A DNA stretch of 64,000 nucleotides, from positions 122,963 to 186,962 of the forward strand of contig CALVCS010000009.1 of the NCBI GenBank assembly GCA_944326035.1. Direction: 5' to 3'. Positions 25,717-34,608 of this stretch are shown here, one piece after another; within the stretch, counting starts at the first letter, position 1; each line of letters starts with the position of its first letter. A model generated the notes under the pieces. The model made no database searches, had not been told where the DNA came from, and saw nothing but the letters and a program-made list of their open reading frames with translations. This DNA is from an uncultured Alistipes sp. (lineage in GTDB: Bacteria > Bacteroidota > Bacteroidia > Bacteroidales > Rikenellaceae). A program made the translations under genes and the position numbers.

Positions 25717-26777
25717 CACAACAGTCCTCCTACATTGGTGGAACGAGGCGTTTCGATGACCCGGACTTTTTCACCCTCTTTCAGCACCGTGACGCCGGCG
25801 CGTACGATCTGTTCCTGTCCGGTCAATCCGTCGAGCAGGATAGCCTGGCCGTCGGGATCGAGATTACCCACGGTGACGGCTCGTTTCGAGACGGTCGAGT
25901 CGGCCTCGAAAACCCATACATAACTGCTGTCCTGTTCGCGGAACAGACTGCAGAGAGGCACGGTAAATCCAGGCGTGGAGGTCGAATCTTCGATGGCAAT
26001 ATGCACGTCGATATTCATGCCGGCCGTCAGACTGCGGTTGGGCTGTTTGGCAAACGCCAGTCGAAGACGATAGAGTTGATTGCCATCGGCTTTGGGCGTG
26101 AGACTCAACAGGTTTAACGGAAATGTTTCCGCCACCCCTGCGACATTGCCGGAAAAACGCACGAAACGGGAGCGCTGTTGATAGAGGGTACTCGGAATGT
26201 CGGCGGTGACCTCCATGTGCGATACATCCATCAGCGTAAAAAGCGCGGTCCCGGCATCGACCATTTCGGCCGGGGAGAAGTTGACGCTCTGAATATATCC
26301 GTCGGTCGGGGCATACAGTTTGGTATAATTGAGTTTGTTTTGGTTGGCTTGCAGTTGGATGCCCAGTTGTTTCAGACCGGCAGAGGCTTTTTCGTAGTCG
26401 TTGATCGAGATGCTTTTCTGGTTGAGCAGTTGGGCGGTTCGTTTTACTTCGTCCTGCAGTTGATTGTATTGGATTTGCAGGGCATCGACGGCCAAGCGGT
26501 AGTCGGTGTCGTCCAATTCGGCCAGCAGATCGCCCTGGTGGACGAAATTGCCTTCGTGAGCATGGATACGTGCGATTTGTCCGGCGGTTTTGAAGCCGAG
26601 ACTGATTTCATGGGCTTCGGTGATGCGCCCGGTGTAGTTGCGGACGAGCTCAGAACGCAACGGAACGGGTTGGGTCAAATAGACACTCCGTATGAGCTCG
26701 GAGTTTGGTTGGGACGTCGAGCAGGCTCCCAGAAGAGCCACGACGGCTAGGGCCCCGGTGAAAAAGGTGATTTTCAT
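25716..26777 (-). CDS. RND efflux periplasmic adaptor (membrane fusion protein), lipoprotein
   Basis: 353 aa from the ATG at 26777, which gives a clean lipoprotein signal (MKITFFTGALAVVALLGAC, lipidated Cys19); an upstream in-frame start would spoil it. It has a barrel-sandwich/lipoyl half-motif (GFKTAGQIARIHAHEGNFVHQGDLLAELDDTDY), a helical hairpin, the second lipoyl half (LYAPTDGYIQSVNFSPAEMV) and beta-barrel domains. It couples the RND pump to the TolC-like channel. First gene of the efflux operon, divergent from the AraC-type regulator. Confidence 0.92.
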   Translation of the reverse strand: MKITFFTGALAVVALLGACSTSQPNSELIRSVYLTQPVPLRSELVRNYTGRITEAHEISLGFKTAGQIARIHAHEGNFVHQGDLLAELDDTDYRLAVDALQIQYNQLQDEVKRTAQLLNQKSISINDYEKASAGLKQLGIQLQANQNKLNYTKLYAPTDGYIQSVNFSPAEMVDAGTALFTLMDVSHMEVTADIPSTLYQQRSRFVRFSGNVAGVAETFPLNLLSLTPKADGNQLYRLRLAFAKQPNRSLTAGMNIDVHIAIEDSTSTPGFTVPLCSLFREQDSSYVWVFEADSTVSKRAVTVGNLDPDGQAILLDGLTGQEQIVRAGVTVLKEGEKVRVIETPRSTNVGGLL

Positions 26778-26926
26778 GATCAGATCTTTTGAGTGCAATT
26801 TTTCTGCCTCCAAAGTTCTGGCTTTTTAAGGAGAGTCTTTTGTCGTACTTTGGAACGCTTTTGTTCAAAAGAATGACATAATGTCCGTTTTTATCTTTAG
26901 AAAGGCTTGTTTTCTGTTTGAATGGA

Positions 26927-26934
26927 TATATTTG
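26927..26934 (+). promoter_or_regulatory. Candidate -7 box of the AraC regulator gene
   Basis: TATATTTG matches TAnnTTTG and lies 18 nt before the chosen ATG at 26953. Because the box would fall inside a longer possible frame starting at 26881, it supports the shorter protein. CTTG at 26906-26909 might be a weak -33 element. Confidence 0.45.
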
Positions 26935-26952
26935 TGGAAAAATCGGGGAACT

Positions 26953-27879
26953 ATGGCTACTGGATCACCTTTTCATGCGTTGAGTTTAGCGAAGATTCCA
27001 CTCGACGAGCATGCTTGTATTTTTCAAGATGAGTTGGTCGTGGCGGATAATTTTGAGGAGGGACGGCAACACCATGATTTATCTGTCGATCCGATTATGA
27101 CCTCTTTTCTGACGTCACCTTATCCGTATAAGGTGCAATTTGCCATTATGCATTTGTGCGTAGCAGGCAGCATGAGGGTACGTTTGAACCTGACGGAATA
27201 TGAGATGCGTCGCAACAGTGCGCTCATCGTTATGCCAGGTTCGATCGGTCAATGTATGGAGGTTTCTGCCGATTGTCAGCTCTTGATGATTGCTTGTGCC
27301 AATGATTTTATTGTTCCGGAGATGCAGACCGAGGCAGCCTTGATCGTACGTAAATTTTTGGCGAATCGAGCGTTGTTGCCGTTGAAGGAGGAACAGGTGG
27401 AGGAGGTGCGATCGGTGTATCATTTGTTGCGTCAGAAAATCCGGCAAGTCGATGTCCGTTTCAAGCGTGAGATGTTACAGGGCTATCTGCAGATCCTCTA
27501 TTATTTGTTGTGTCAGGAGATGGGTGCTTATGTCGACCGTTTGGATGCACAACCCGGTACGCGGAAAAAACAGATTTTCGATCGTTTTCTGCAGCTGCTT
27601 CGCCAACATTACACCGCCGAGCGGAGTATCGCCTTTTATGCCAATGAGATGTGTCTGACACCCAAATATCTTTCACAGGTGGTGTATGGGGTCAGTGGTC
27701 GCTATGCCGGGCAATGGATTCGGGATTACGTCGTGCTGGAAGCCAAAGCACTCTTGAAAAGCGGCGAATACACGGTGCAGCAAGTCAGCGACCGTTTGAA
27801 TTTTGCCAATCAATCCTTTTTTGGGTCCTATTTCAAAAAGGCGGTGGGTTGTTCACCTTCAGCCTATCAGCGTCTTTAA
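26953..27879 (+). CDS. AraC-family transcriptional regulator
   Basis: 308 aa from ATG 26953; a start at 26881 would add 24 residues that are hydrophobic and unlike the family. The N-terminal ~190 residues form a cupin-like sensor (MTSFLTSPYPYKVQFAI...). The C-terminal ~100 residues hold two helix-turn-helix units: SIAFYANEMCLTPKYLSQVV and TVQQVSDRLNFANQSFFGSYFKKAVGCSP, the second being the AraC signature. It is divergent from the RND efflux operon, so it most likely controls those genes in response to a small molecule. Confidence 0.9.
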   Translation: MATGSPFHALSLAKIPLDEHACIFQDELVVADNFEEGRQHHDLSVDPIMTSFLTSPYPYKVQFAIMHLCVAGSMRVRLNLTEYEMRRNSALIVMPGSIGQCMEVSADCQLLMIACANDFIVPEMQTEAALIVRKFLANRALLPLKEEQVEEVRSVYHLLRQKIRQVDVRFKREMLQGYLQILYYLLCQEMGAYVDRLDAQPGTRKKQIFDRFLQLLRQHYTAERSIAFYANEMCLTPKYLSQVVYGVSGRYAGQWIRDYVVLEAKALLKSGEYTVQQVSDRLNFANQSFFGSYFKKAVGCSPSAYQRL

Positions 27880-27988
27880 GGCAGGTGATGAGGAGCAGGT
27901 GGGGACCATTGCTACCCCGCTGGCAGATCACGACATGGCTGGAAAATTTCGGCATGAGAGGGGTTTTCGGGTTCGGCCGACGCAAACA

Positions 27989-28026
27989 TTTTCGGCGAGC
28001 TCGTCAAAATCCGAGCTCGCCGAAAA
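27989..28026. terminator. Bidirectional terminator
   Basis: Perfect 15-bp inverted repeat: TTTTCGGCGAGCTCG (27989-28003) and CGAGCTCGCCGAAAA (28012-28026), 8-nt loop. It separates the convergent AraC gene and the exported protein gene at 28047. Confidence 0.85.
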
Positions 28027-28046
28027 GGGTCAGGGGGGAGGGTATT

Positions 28047-29924
28047 TTACTTTATTTGGATGTTCAAGACAACCTGGAAAGCTTCACTCCGGGTATTGGT
28101 GACGTACAGGTGGATGAGTCGTTGGTCGTCTTCATACCGTAAGCTGAGTTCTTCGTTCCGTATCTGATTCAGGGGTTGTTCCGTTAGTTTGATGCCTTGC
28201 AGTTCCAATTCGCTGGCCAGAAGATAGGCGAAACGAATGGCTCGTAAACGCAGTGCAGTCATGGGGGCTTCGAGAGGCGTGTCTTTCCCGCTGACAAAGG
28301 GGAATTGATAGGCGTACGAGCGCAGTTTGCCTGGTGCGCTGTCGGCGAACCACGCGAAAGCGTACGGAATCCGACCGTTATAGGTGAGTCGATACCCTCG
28401 CTGTGGGGACAATTCGATGCGTGTCCGGTCCCATAACTCGGCCATCCATCCTTCGTGGGCATTCAACTCTTGGACCGCTTCGCTCCCGGTCACCTGGGTC
28501 GATAGTACCCCGAAAGGATGATTGACCAGATCCAATACCGATAATGCGTTGGGGTCGGAGGGATCAGAAATCGCCCCAGCGTCCGGGGTGCGGGAAGCTG
28601 CATTCGTTGCCGAGGCATTTGGGGAAGAGGTCGGACGATCAGCCTCAATAGTGGCTTGAGCGGACTTTCGGGCGTGTTTCTGAGCGGCTTCTTGTCGGGC
28701 CTTTTGCTGAGCCAGTTTGTCAAAAGCCTTCAAAAAACCTCCGGAGGACGATGGGGCGGAAGCCGAAATCGCAGCGCTCGTTGGGTGATCTTCGGCGGAG
28801 GTTGCGGGCAGTTGAGGATAATTGCCCTCGTCGTCTTCCTCCAGTTCGATGGTGATCGAGAAAAGTCGTCCATTGTCGCTGGTCAGAATGAGCCGAAAAA
28901 GTTGATCGAATATATCGCTCCCAACATAATAGGTCTCATGTCGATAACTGAACGTCGTTTGGTCGGAGACCGACAGAAACTGCAATCCTTGCGCCTCCAG
29001 TTTTTCTCTACGATTCGGGTCTTGTAAGAGTTGCAGATCGATACCATACCGTGTTTCCCAGGCTTCGGGAATACTTTGGGGGGCATAGGAGATCGATTGC
29101 ACCAGGGGAGAGGGTCCGATTGAGGTTTGGAAGGAGATGGCTCCGTCGCCTAAGGTCAGTTTGGAAATTTGGTCGCCTTGGCCTCGAACATCGCTGTAGG
29201 TAACATCGTCGAGCTGCTTCATGGCGACGATGGAGGTCTGTCCGAGGGTAATTAGATAGTCGTTTTGCCAGCCGTGCAGCGTATATTCCAGTAGACTCCG
29301 ATATTTTTCGTCGATCGAGCGGGTATGGGAATCCGAGGGGGATGCATTTCCCAATACGATGGTCTCGCGGGGTTGGGAAACGGAAGACGATGCGCTGACC
29401 GAGCTGCTTTCGGGCCAATAGGTGATGGCACGTGTTTCGTCGATCTCGGTGCCGTTGCGATTGCAGTGTCGGTGGGTCCAGTTGCCCCGATCGTCAAAGG
29501 CAAGGTATTGATAACGGATCAGGGTGAGCGAGAAAAAGTGTTCGGTTTCTTGTGTGACCAATCCGTTTTCATCGTATGTAAAGGTTGTTTCTCCGCTCGG
29601 GAAGTATTTCTTGGCGACGCGTCCCTGTTCGTCATACGCATATTGCTGATAGGATCCGGACTCGTTGTACACATATTTCGAAAGTCGTCCCTGATTATCG
29701 CGTTCCAGACTGACGATAGGACCTTGTTGGGTCTCCGTCAATTCACCGGAAGGAGAGAAGGCATAAAAGGTTCGAATGGTTTTAGAGGGTTGTTGGGTGA
29801 TGATCGTCAGGGTTTTGACGTTTCCTTTCGCACCGAATACGGCTGCATCCTGATAAGGCTGAGCGGAGGTTTGTGACATTCCTCCCCAGCCAAGGAGCAT
29901 CAGAAGGAGAGCGGTTCGTTTCAT
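28047..29924 (-). CDS. Exported protein with YD/RHS-like repeats and linker, function unknown
   Basis: 625 aa. A signal peptide is clear (MKRTALLLMLLGWGGMSQTSAQ). Residues ~55-170 contain four short beta-repeat units of YD/RHS type (for example KYVYNESGSYQQYAYDEQGRVAKKYFPSGETTFTYDENG, given here only as a pattern of Y-x-x-x-G-R turns). A central low-complexity stretch follows (about residues 375-470, rich in Ser/Ala/Pro with a KARQEAAQKHARK charged patch). A C-terminal domain of ~150 residues has no family I recognise. It is likely periplasmic or outer-membrane associated. Too few repeats for a toxin-type RHS shell. Stands alone, with its own promoter. Confidence 0.7.
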   Translation of the reverse strand: MKRTALLLMLLGWGGMSQTSAQPYQDAAVFGAKGNVKTLTIITQQPSKTIRTFYAFSPSGELTETQQGPIVSLERDNQGRLSKYVYNESGSYQQYAYDEQGRVAKKYFPSGETTFTYDENGLVTQETEHFFSLTLIRYQYLAFDDRGNWTHRHCNRNGTEIDETRAITYWPESSSVSASSSVSQPRETIVLGNASPSDSHTRSIDEKYRSLLEYTLHGWQNDYLITLGQTSIVAMKQLDDVTYSDVRGQGDQISKLTLGDGAISFQTSIGPSPLVQSISYAPQSIPEAWETRYGIDLQLLQDPNRREKLEAQGLQFLSVSDQTTFSYRHETYYVGSDIFDQLFRLILTSDNGRLFSITIELEEDDEGNYPQLPATSAEDHPTSAAISASAPSSSGGFLKAFDKLAQQKARQEAAQKHARKSAQATIEADRPTSSPNASATNAASRTPDAGAISDPSDPNALSVLDLVNHPFGVLSTQVTGSEAVQELNAHEGWMAELWDRTRIELSPQRGYRLTYNGRIPYAFAWFADSAPGKLRSYAYQFPFVSGKDTPLEAPMTALRLRAIRFAYLLASELELQGIKLTEQPLNQIRNEELSLRYEDDQRLIHLYVTNTRSEAFQVVLNIQIK

Positions 29925-29947
29925 GTCGATAGTTCTTTAACGATATA

Positions 29948-29955
29948 CAAAGATA
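29948..29955 (-). promoter_or_regulatory. Candidate -7 box for the exported YD-repeat protein gene
   Basis: On the minus strand TATCTTTG matches TAnnTTTG; it is 23 nt upstream of the ATG at 29924, leaving a short leader. Confidence 0.45.
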
Positions 29956-30467
29956 AAAATTCAGGGCAGAGGATGACGCTCCGAAGCAGGTGATTTTATG
30001 GGTTTCGGGGTTTTTGCTGGGGTGGGGTTGAGGCGATCGGGGCTTTGGGATCGTCGGAAACGGTTGTGTTGGAGGCGTCGTTGGGGACTCTGGCGGTAGG
30101 ACAGACCGGTACCCGGCCTATTGAAAATGCGTGGAGACTGCGGCCTCCATTTTAGAAAAGTTTGTCTGCGAGGTTTTGGACCGGTTTTGATAGAATTCCG
30201 GTAGGCTGGGGAAACCTTCAGCCTAATAGGTGTGTCCAGACGGGATGGCCGACTTGTTTTTCATACAAAGAGCGGTTCTCTGTAGGTGGCAGACTCTTGC
30301 CCTCGATCTTTTCGCCGGACTTTCGGGTGACGATCCGTGATCCGATGCCTTTGGGGGGCTGTGCGCGGAAGTCCGAGCGTTATATCGGTTCGTGTAGCCA
30401 AAACACAGGCATAAATCCGTTACGATTTTGATGCCGGGGACTGCATCGCCGAGGCTGTAAAAAAGAG
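29956..30467. other. Non-coding interval of about 510 bp
   Basis: No credible gene on either strand; possible frames are short and lack ribosome binding sites. The stretch is G-rich on the plus strand at 30000-30100 and contains no obvious repeat or structured RNA that I could recognise. Confidence 0.5.
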
Positions 30468-30506
30468 CACCCTCCCGAGTCGATCTGATGAAGCGTCGGG
30501 AGGGTG
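30468..30506 (-). terminator. Rho-independent terminator of the exported-protein pair
   Basis: CACCCTCCCGA (30468-30478) and TCGGGAGGGTG (30496-30506) are perfect 11-nt arms. Read on the minus strand the stem is followed by CTCTTTTTTAC, a proper T tract, just after the gene ending at 30513. Confidence 0.9.
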
Positions 30507-30512
30507 AGAGGA

Positions 30513-31259
30513 CTATTGAGCGGCGTTCGCTTTGTCCGCCTTTTTGTCGGGGATGGGGTGGGGCAGATCCGCCGCCGCATCGCCCATCTGCTCCAGATAA
30601 GCGTCATACATGTCGAGAATCCAGGCATCGTTCTCCTCGGCCTCCTTTTTGTGGACCTTCCCTTCGGGACCCTTGAACCACTGTTTACAGAACGCCTGCA
30701 GCCCGGGGTAGCGATCCTTCATCAGCACCGAATTGACCAGCATGTAGGGATAAACAATGCCTTCGGGATCGTTGTGGAAACGGATGCCGAAGTTGGTCTG
30801 GAGAGACCTGCTCATGCCGTTGATCCCTGAAGAAACCCATATTTTCCACCAGTAAGTTGTGGCATTTTTACCCACTTTGTCGACGCAGAACAGCCGTTGG
30901 AGGGTATTGTAGCGGCTTGCAAAGTTGGGCCTGGCCAGCGGATGGGACTCCCAACGCAGACCGTCAGGATGGTTTTCGGTCGCTTCGACGTAGTCGATGC
31001 TCACGACGTCATCGGCCGTATATTGGATGGGTTCTTGGTCATCGGGGGTCTTGGTGACTTTGAACGAAAAATTCTCTTTCTTGAACAAGGAGCTTTCGGC
31101 ATGCCATCCCCGATGGATATAACAATCAACCTTTTCGCCCGACTTGAGGGTGACAATTACGTGATCAGATTCGCTATCTTCCGGCTCTTTGGCCGTGGCT
31201 TGGGAAATGGTTCCGACGGAGGCCAACAAAAAGGCCACATAAAGCAATAGTTGTTTCAT
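30513..31259 (-). CDS. Exported protein of unknown function, paralogue of the next gene
   Basis: 248 aa with a signal peptide (MKQLLLYVAFLLASVGTISQATA). The mature N-terminus has a short beta-strand motif VIVTLKSGEKVDCYI followed by a second half containing YTADDVVSIDYVEA, then an aromatic-rich C-terminal half. The motif parallels YLKDGRIIECA and PFEAIDSIVC in the upstream gene product, so the two appear to be diverged tandem paralogues. The LKSG.KVDC beta-turn is common in Bacteroidetes exported proteins of unknown role. Last gene before the terminator at 30468. Confidence 0.7.
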   Translation of the reverse strand: MKQLLLYVAFLLASVGTISQATAKEPEDSESDHVIVTLKSGEKVDCYIHRGWHAESSLFKKENFSFKVTKTPDDQEPIQYTADDVVSIDYVEATENHPDGLRWESHPLARPNFASRYNTLQRLFCVDKVGKNATTYWWKIWVSSGINGMSRSLQTNFGIRFHNDPEGIVYPYMLVNSVLMKDRYPGLQAFCKQWFKGPEGKVHKKEAEENDAWILDMYDAYLEQMGDAAADLPHPIPDKKADKANAAQ

Positions 31260-31286
31260 GACGATTTCCGGTTAGGGGTTACACGA

Positions 31287-31928
31287 TCAGTTTTGTTGCG
31301 GGAGGTAGGTTCCGAGCATCAGGATAATCTGACTGCGGTTGCGGCTATTGGATTGTAGAATGCTTTCAGCCAGTGCGGGGTCGTCGGCAATGTAGGCGGC
31401 AATCCGTTCGAGGAAGACATCTTTGGTGTTCCGACTGGCCGAACCGACGTCATAGAAGTCGTTTTCACCCGTTTTACGCAGGTAGTAGGCGGTTCTGGAG
31501 CGGCTGAGCGAGCGCTGTTTATACAATACCTGAATGCCCCCGTTGTTATCGATACCATACCCTTTTTCGGAATAGACATAGGCTCCGATCGCCGGAGCTT
31601 CCATATAGACCCACATCCAACCGATCTTCGGTGCGGGGATGAAGGTGCGTAGGTGTTCCGGAGCGGCGACGTGCCAACAGACGATCGAGTCAATGGCTTC
31701 GAAGGGGTAGATCTCTTTGCTCTTATCCTTGTAGTAGGCTCGTCGCAGGAGTTTGACGTCCTGAGCATGCTTGGGAAGTTGAATGCGATCTTTTTCGGCG
31801 CATTCGATGATACGGCCGTCTTTGAGGTAGATACGTCCTTGAACAAACGATGCGGCCTGTGCCGTTGAAAGGGTGATCACACACAGGAAAAACAGTAAAA
31901 CGAGTCGAGAAATCCGTTGGGTGGTCAT
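31287..31928 (-). CDS. Exported protein of unknown function
   Basis: 213 aa from the ATG at 31928, which gives a signal peptide (MTTQRISRLVLLFFLCVITLS, cleavage near AQAAS); an upstream start would add 21 residues before the signal. The mature part begins with VQGRIYLKDGRIIECA and contains AIDSIVCW, a pattern shared with the downstream paralogue 27 nt away. No catalytic motif is recognised. Probably periplasmic or surface associated and co-transcribed with 30513-31259. Confidence 0.7.
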   Translation of the reverse strand: MTTQRISRLVLLFFLCVITLSTAQAASFVQGRIYLKDGRIIECAEKDRIQLPKHAQDVKLLRRAYYKDKSKEIYPFEAIDSIVCWHVAAPEHLRTFIPAPKIGWMWVYMEAPAIGAYVYSEKGYGIDNNGGIQVLYKQRSLSRSRTAYYLRKTGENDFYDVGSASRNTKDVFLERIAAYIADDPALAESILQSNSRNRSQIILMLGTYLPQQN

Positions 31929-32079
31929 CGGGGAGGAGTTGTTTGGGAAGATAAAAAGATAGAATGGAGCCGTATCTCCGAAAGGAGTCAAAGAGAGCGA
32001 AATAAAACAAATACGAGGTAGGGATCAGACAAATGTGTCAAAACCGGTCGAACAGGGCCGCTTCCTTACCTCGGTGTGA

Positions 32080-32119
32080 AAAGAGAATGACACGCTACAG
32101 GAATAGCGTCATTCTCTTT
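32080..32119 (-). terminator. Hairpin, probable terminator for the minus strand
   Basis: Arms 32080-32097 (AAAGAGAATGACACGCTA) and 32104-32119 (TAGCGTCATTCTCTTT) pair with a two-base bulge. Read on the minus strand the stem ends TCTCTTTTC. It could end transcripts coming from the cobalamin operon, whose last gene stops about 620 bp to the right. Confidence 0.65.
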
Positions 32120-32280
32120 GGGTTACATGAAATGTCATTGATGTTTTTTCGGGTTTTTGCGAGGCATTTCATGGGTTACCTCATCTTTCAGATAAGAGGC
32201 TTCGTGTTTTTTTCCTGGTTTTTTCGGTTTTTTATTTCCAGCTGCACCCATAATAGTGAAATTAAGATTATACATTACAT

Positions 32281-32324
32281 CGATCGGAGACCCTTCCTTA
32301 GGGTGAGTATGAAGTCTCCGATCG
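32281..32324. repeat. Nested inverted repeat of unknown role
   Basis: CGATCGGAGAC (32281-32291) and GTCTCCGATCG (32314-32324) are perfect outer arms. Inside, ACCCT and AGGGT can form a second stem. The surrounding DNA (32130-32430) is AT-rich and has no credible gene. It may be an RNA hairpin, a terminator without a T tract or a binding site. Confidence 0.5.
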
Positions 32325-32553
32325 GGGATATCAATTCATTTGCCCTAAAGATACAACAAATTATAGGTATTGTGTACAGAAAAGAGGCCTGTTTTCAGGG
32401 AAATCTATGTAAAAACCGATCTTTCAGGGAAATGAAAACCTGATTATTTGCTGTAGATCTCCTTGTAAAAGCAGGAAATCATAGACGTTTGTGGAAGGAT
32501 GGATGTTTTCGACAGGGTTTTGGAGGGATCGTTGGGTTGCGTGTCTGGATATG

Positions 32554-32599
32554 TGCCAACGGTTGGCAGAGGTGGCGCGGCCCCCATGGGGGCCGCGCC
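32554..32599. repeat. Two adjacent palindromes in a gene-free region
   Basis: A 15-nt near-palindrome TGCCAACGGTTGGCA (32554-32568) is followed 5 nt later by a perfect 26-nt palindrome at 32574-32599 whose centre is CCCCCATGGGGG. The interval 31929-32743 (815 bp) contains these, the hairpins at 32080 and 32281, and no credible gene. The segment 32570-32740 is GC-rich and could fold further on the minus strand as the 3' end of the cobalamin operon transcript. Confidence 0.55.
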
Positions 32600-32743
32600 G
32601 AAACTCCATTTGCATGGATCGTCAGCGCGAGCACAATTTCTCGTTGCATGGTCGCCTCAGGGGAGATTCCCATTGGGACGGCAAGGCCGGGAAGGAGGGC
32701 GTGGCCCTTTTGCTTCCCCTTGAATGGGGGGCTCCCCGATGAG

Positions 32744-33316
32744 TTATGCTTTGATGCGTTTATAGGCAAAGGCTTTCCAGCGTTCTTCGTCGATGCCGGC
32801 CGATTGCATCTCATGGCGGGCCAGTGCGAAGAAGAGATCGGAAAGGCGATTGATATAGCGCAAAATCACCTCGGGAACCGTATCTTTTTCATGCAATTGC
32901 CACAATCTTCGTTCCGCCCGGCGTGCAATGACCCGACATTGGTGTAGAAAAGCCGATACGGGAGTGCCCCCCGGCAGGATAAAATATTCCGAGGCTGAAC
33001 TTTGAGCCGTGGCCAGGTCGATCCAGGATTCGATCTCTTCCACGAGGTTCTCCGGCAGATGATTCGGGTTTTGGTCCCGTTTCTCGGCCGGCGTAGCGAC
33101 CAGGCTCATCACCGTCATTAAGTTCAGTTGGATGGTTTTGAGGTCATTTTGCCATGGATGGTCGATCGGCATGAACGAGCGTACGAGTCCGATCGCCACA
33201 TTCAGCTCGTCGATACAACCATTCGCTTCGATGCGTATATCCGTTTTGCTGACCCGCGTTCCTCCGTGGATCGCGGTCATGCCTTTGTCGCCGGTTCTCG
33301 TGTAAATACGTCTCAT
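32744..33316 (-). CDS. PduO-type ATP:cob(I)alamin adenosyltransferase
   Basis: 190 aa from the ATG at 33316, which overlaps the cbiA stop (ATGA); a TTG codon three triplets upstream is less likely. The family signatures are clear: IYTRTGDKGMT at the N-terminus, then GGTRVSKTDIRIEANGCIDELNVAIG, and RRAERRLWQL with NRLSDLFFALAR near the C-terminus. It transfers the adenosyl group of ATP to the cobalt of a corrinoid in the cytoplasm. Last gene of the cobalamin operon. Confidence 0.94.
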   Translation of the reverse strand: MRRIYTRTGDKGMTAIHGGTRVSKTDIRIEANGCIDELNVAIGLVRSFMPIDHPWQNDLKTIQLNLMTVMSLVATPAEKRDQNPNHLPENLVEEIESWIDLATAQSSASEYFILPGGTPVSAFLHQCRVIARRAERRLWQLHEKDTVPEVILRYINRLSDLFFALARHEMQSAGIDEERWKAFAYKRIKA

Positions 33317-34608
33317 AAGTTCCAAAGTTTTAAAAGATCTCTTTCGCCCCAGTAGAGATGGGTATAGGTGGCGATTGCATTTTTGATTCGATAGACAGGG
33401 GTGTCGACGGCTTGCTGCCGGACGTTGTATTGTTCGCCGATCGAGGGCAGAGCATGCGGATCGATCAGGTGGGAGTAGTGGAATTCATGGCCGAAAAAGG
33501 TTAGGGGACCGAGGGTGAGCCGGCGGTAGCCCAGCGTCAATTTGGCCTGATCCATCGTACATTTCATCGGTAGCACCCCGCACATCCGATGCCCATCCAG
33601 TTCTTCCGTCAGATAGATCATGCCGCCGCATTCTCCCAGCAGGAGGCCTTGTCGTTCCACAAAATCGGCGATGGAGTGTCGCATGGAGGTGTTTTGTTCC
33701 AGTTCGGCGGCGAATAGTTCGGGATATCCGCCCGGCAGGTAGACCAGGTCGGCGTCTGGCAGTTGAGGGTCGTGGAGAGGCGAAAAATAGGTGATCCGAC
33801 CTTCGTAACGGGGATGGTTTTTCAAGGCTTCCAGGTTCTCCGGATAGAGGAAATTGAAGGCTTCGTCACGAGCCACGGCGATCCGTAAAACGGGACGTTT
33901 GGGAAGTGTCGGAACGGTATATGGCGTTGAACTCTGTTGGGTTTTTTCGAGTAACTGTGTGATGTCCACATGCTCCTGGATGGCTTCAGCAGCCTGCTCG
34001 ATGAATGTATTCATCATCTCCTGGGCACCGAGAGTCAAGCCCAGGTGTCTGGAGGGGGTCTCCAGGTGGGGCGACTTGCGAATGTACCCCAGACAGGGTA
34101 CCCCCACCTCTTCACAGGCCTCTTGCAGAAAACGGAAATGCGATTCGGAGGCAACCCGGTTGAACACCACGCCGGCGATACGGAGGGCTGGCCGAAAGTG
34201 GGTGAATCCATAAAGGGTGGCGGCTGCCGAGTAGGCACAGGAAGCGGCATTGACCAGCAGTACGACGGGCAGATCGAGCAGGGTGGCGATGTGTGCGCTG
34301 CTGCCGAGGTCTTTCGAGTAGCCGTCGAACAGGCCCATCACGCCTTCGACGATGGAGACATCGGACGGACTGTCGTATCGACGGAACACTTCCCGGACAT
34401 GAGCCTCCGAGCTCATAAAGGTATCCAGATTAATCGATGGATGTCCCGTGGCAACGGCATGGAATTGCGTGTCGATGTAATCGGGACCGCATTTAAACGG
34501 TTGTACCTTCCGTCCTTGTTGGGTTAAAAGCCGCATCAGGCCGAGCGAGAAAGTGGTTTTTCCGCATCCGGAATGGGTGGCTGCGATCAGAAAACGAGAT
34601 TTGGTCAT
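33313..34608 (-). CDS. cbiA: Cobyrinic acid a,c-diamide synthase
   Basis: 431 aa, the normal length. An N-terminal P-loop-like DTBS domain (ATHSGCGKTTFSLGLMR, residues 10-26) and GPDYIDTQFH precede a C-terminal class I glutamine amidotransferase domain with the nucleophile Cys in LGECGGMIYL. It amidates the a and c side chains of cobyrinic acid using glutamine and ATP. Overlaps both neighbours by 4 nt (ATGA). Confidence 0.94.
   Translation of the reverse strand: MTKSRFLIAATHSGCGKTTFSLGLMRLLTQQGRKVQPFKCGPDYIDTQFHAVATGHPSINLDTFMSSEAHVREVFRRYDSPSDVSIVEGVMGLFDGYSKDLGSSAHIATLLDLPVVLLVNAASCAYSAAATLYGFTHFRPALRIAGVVFNRVASESHFRFLQEACEEVGVPCLGYIRKSPHLETPSRHLGLTLGAQEMMNTFIEQAAEAIQEHVDITQLLEKTQQSSTPYTVPTLPKRPVLRIAVARDEAFNFLYPENLEALKNHPRYEGRITYFSPLHDPQLPDADLVYLPGGYPELFAAELEQNTSMRHSIADFVERQGLLLGECGGMIYLTEELDGHRMCGVLPMKCTMDQAKLTLGYRRLTLGPLTFFGHEFHYSHLIDPHALPSIGEQYNVRQQAVDTPVYRIKNAIATYTHLYWGERDLLKLWNL

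Noticed and set aside
32033..32443. 136-codon plus-strand frame
   Set aside because: Crosses two strong inverted repeats and an AT-rich segment, has no ribosome binding site and encodes no recognisable domain.
32489..32947. Overlapping short frames over the GC-rich palindrome near 32.5 kb
   Set aside because: The reading frames exist because of the palindrome's base composition; three overlapping frames of equal quality point to none being real.
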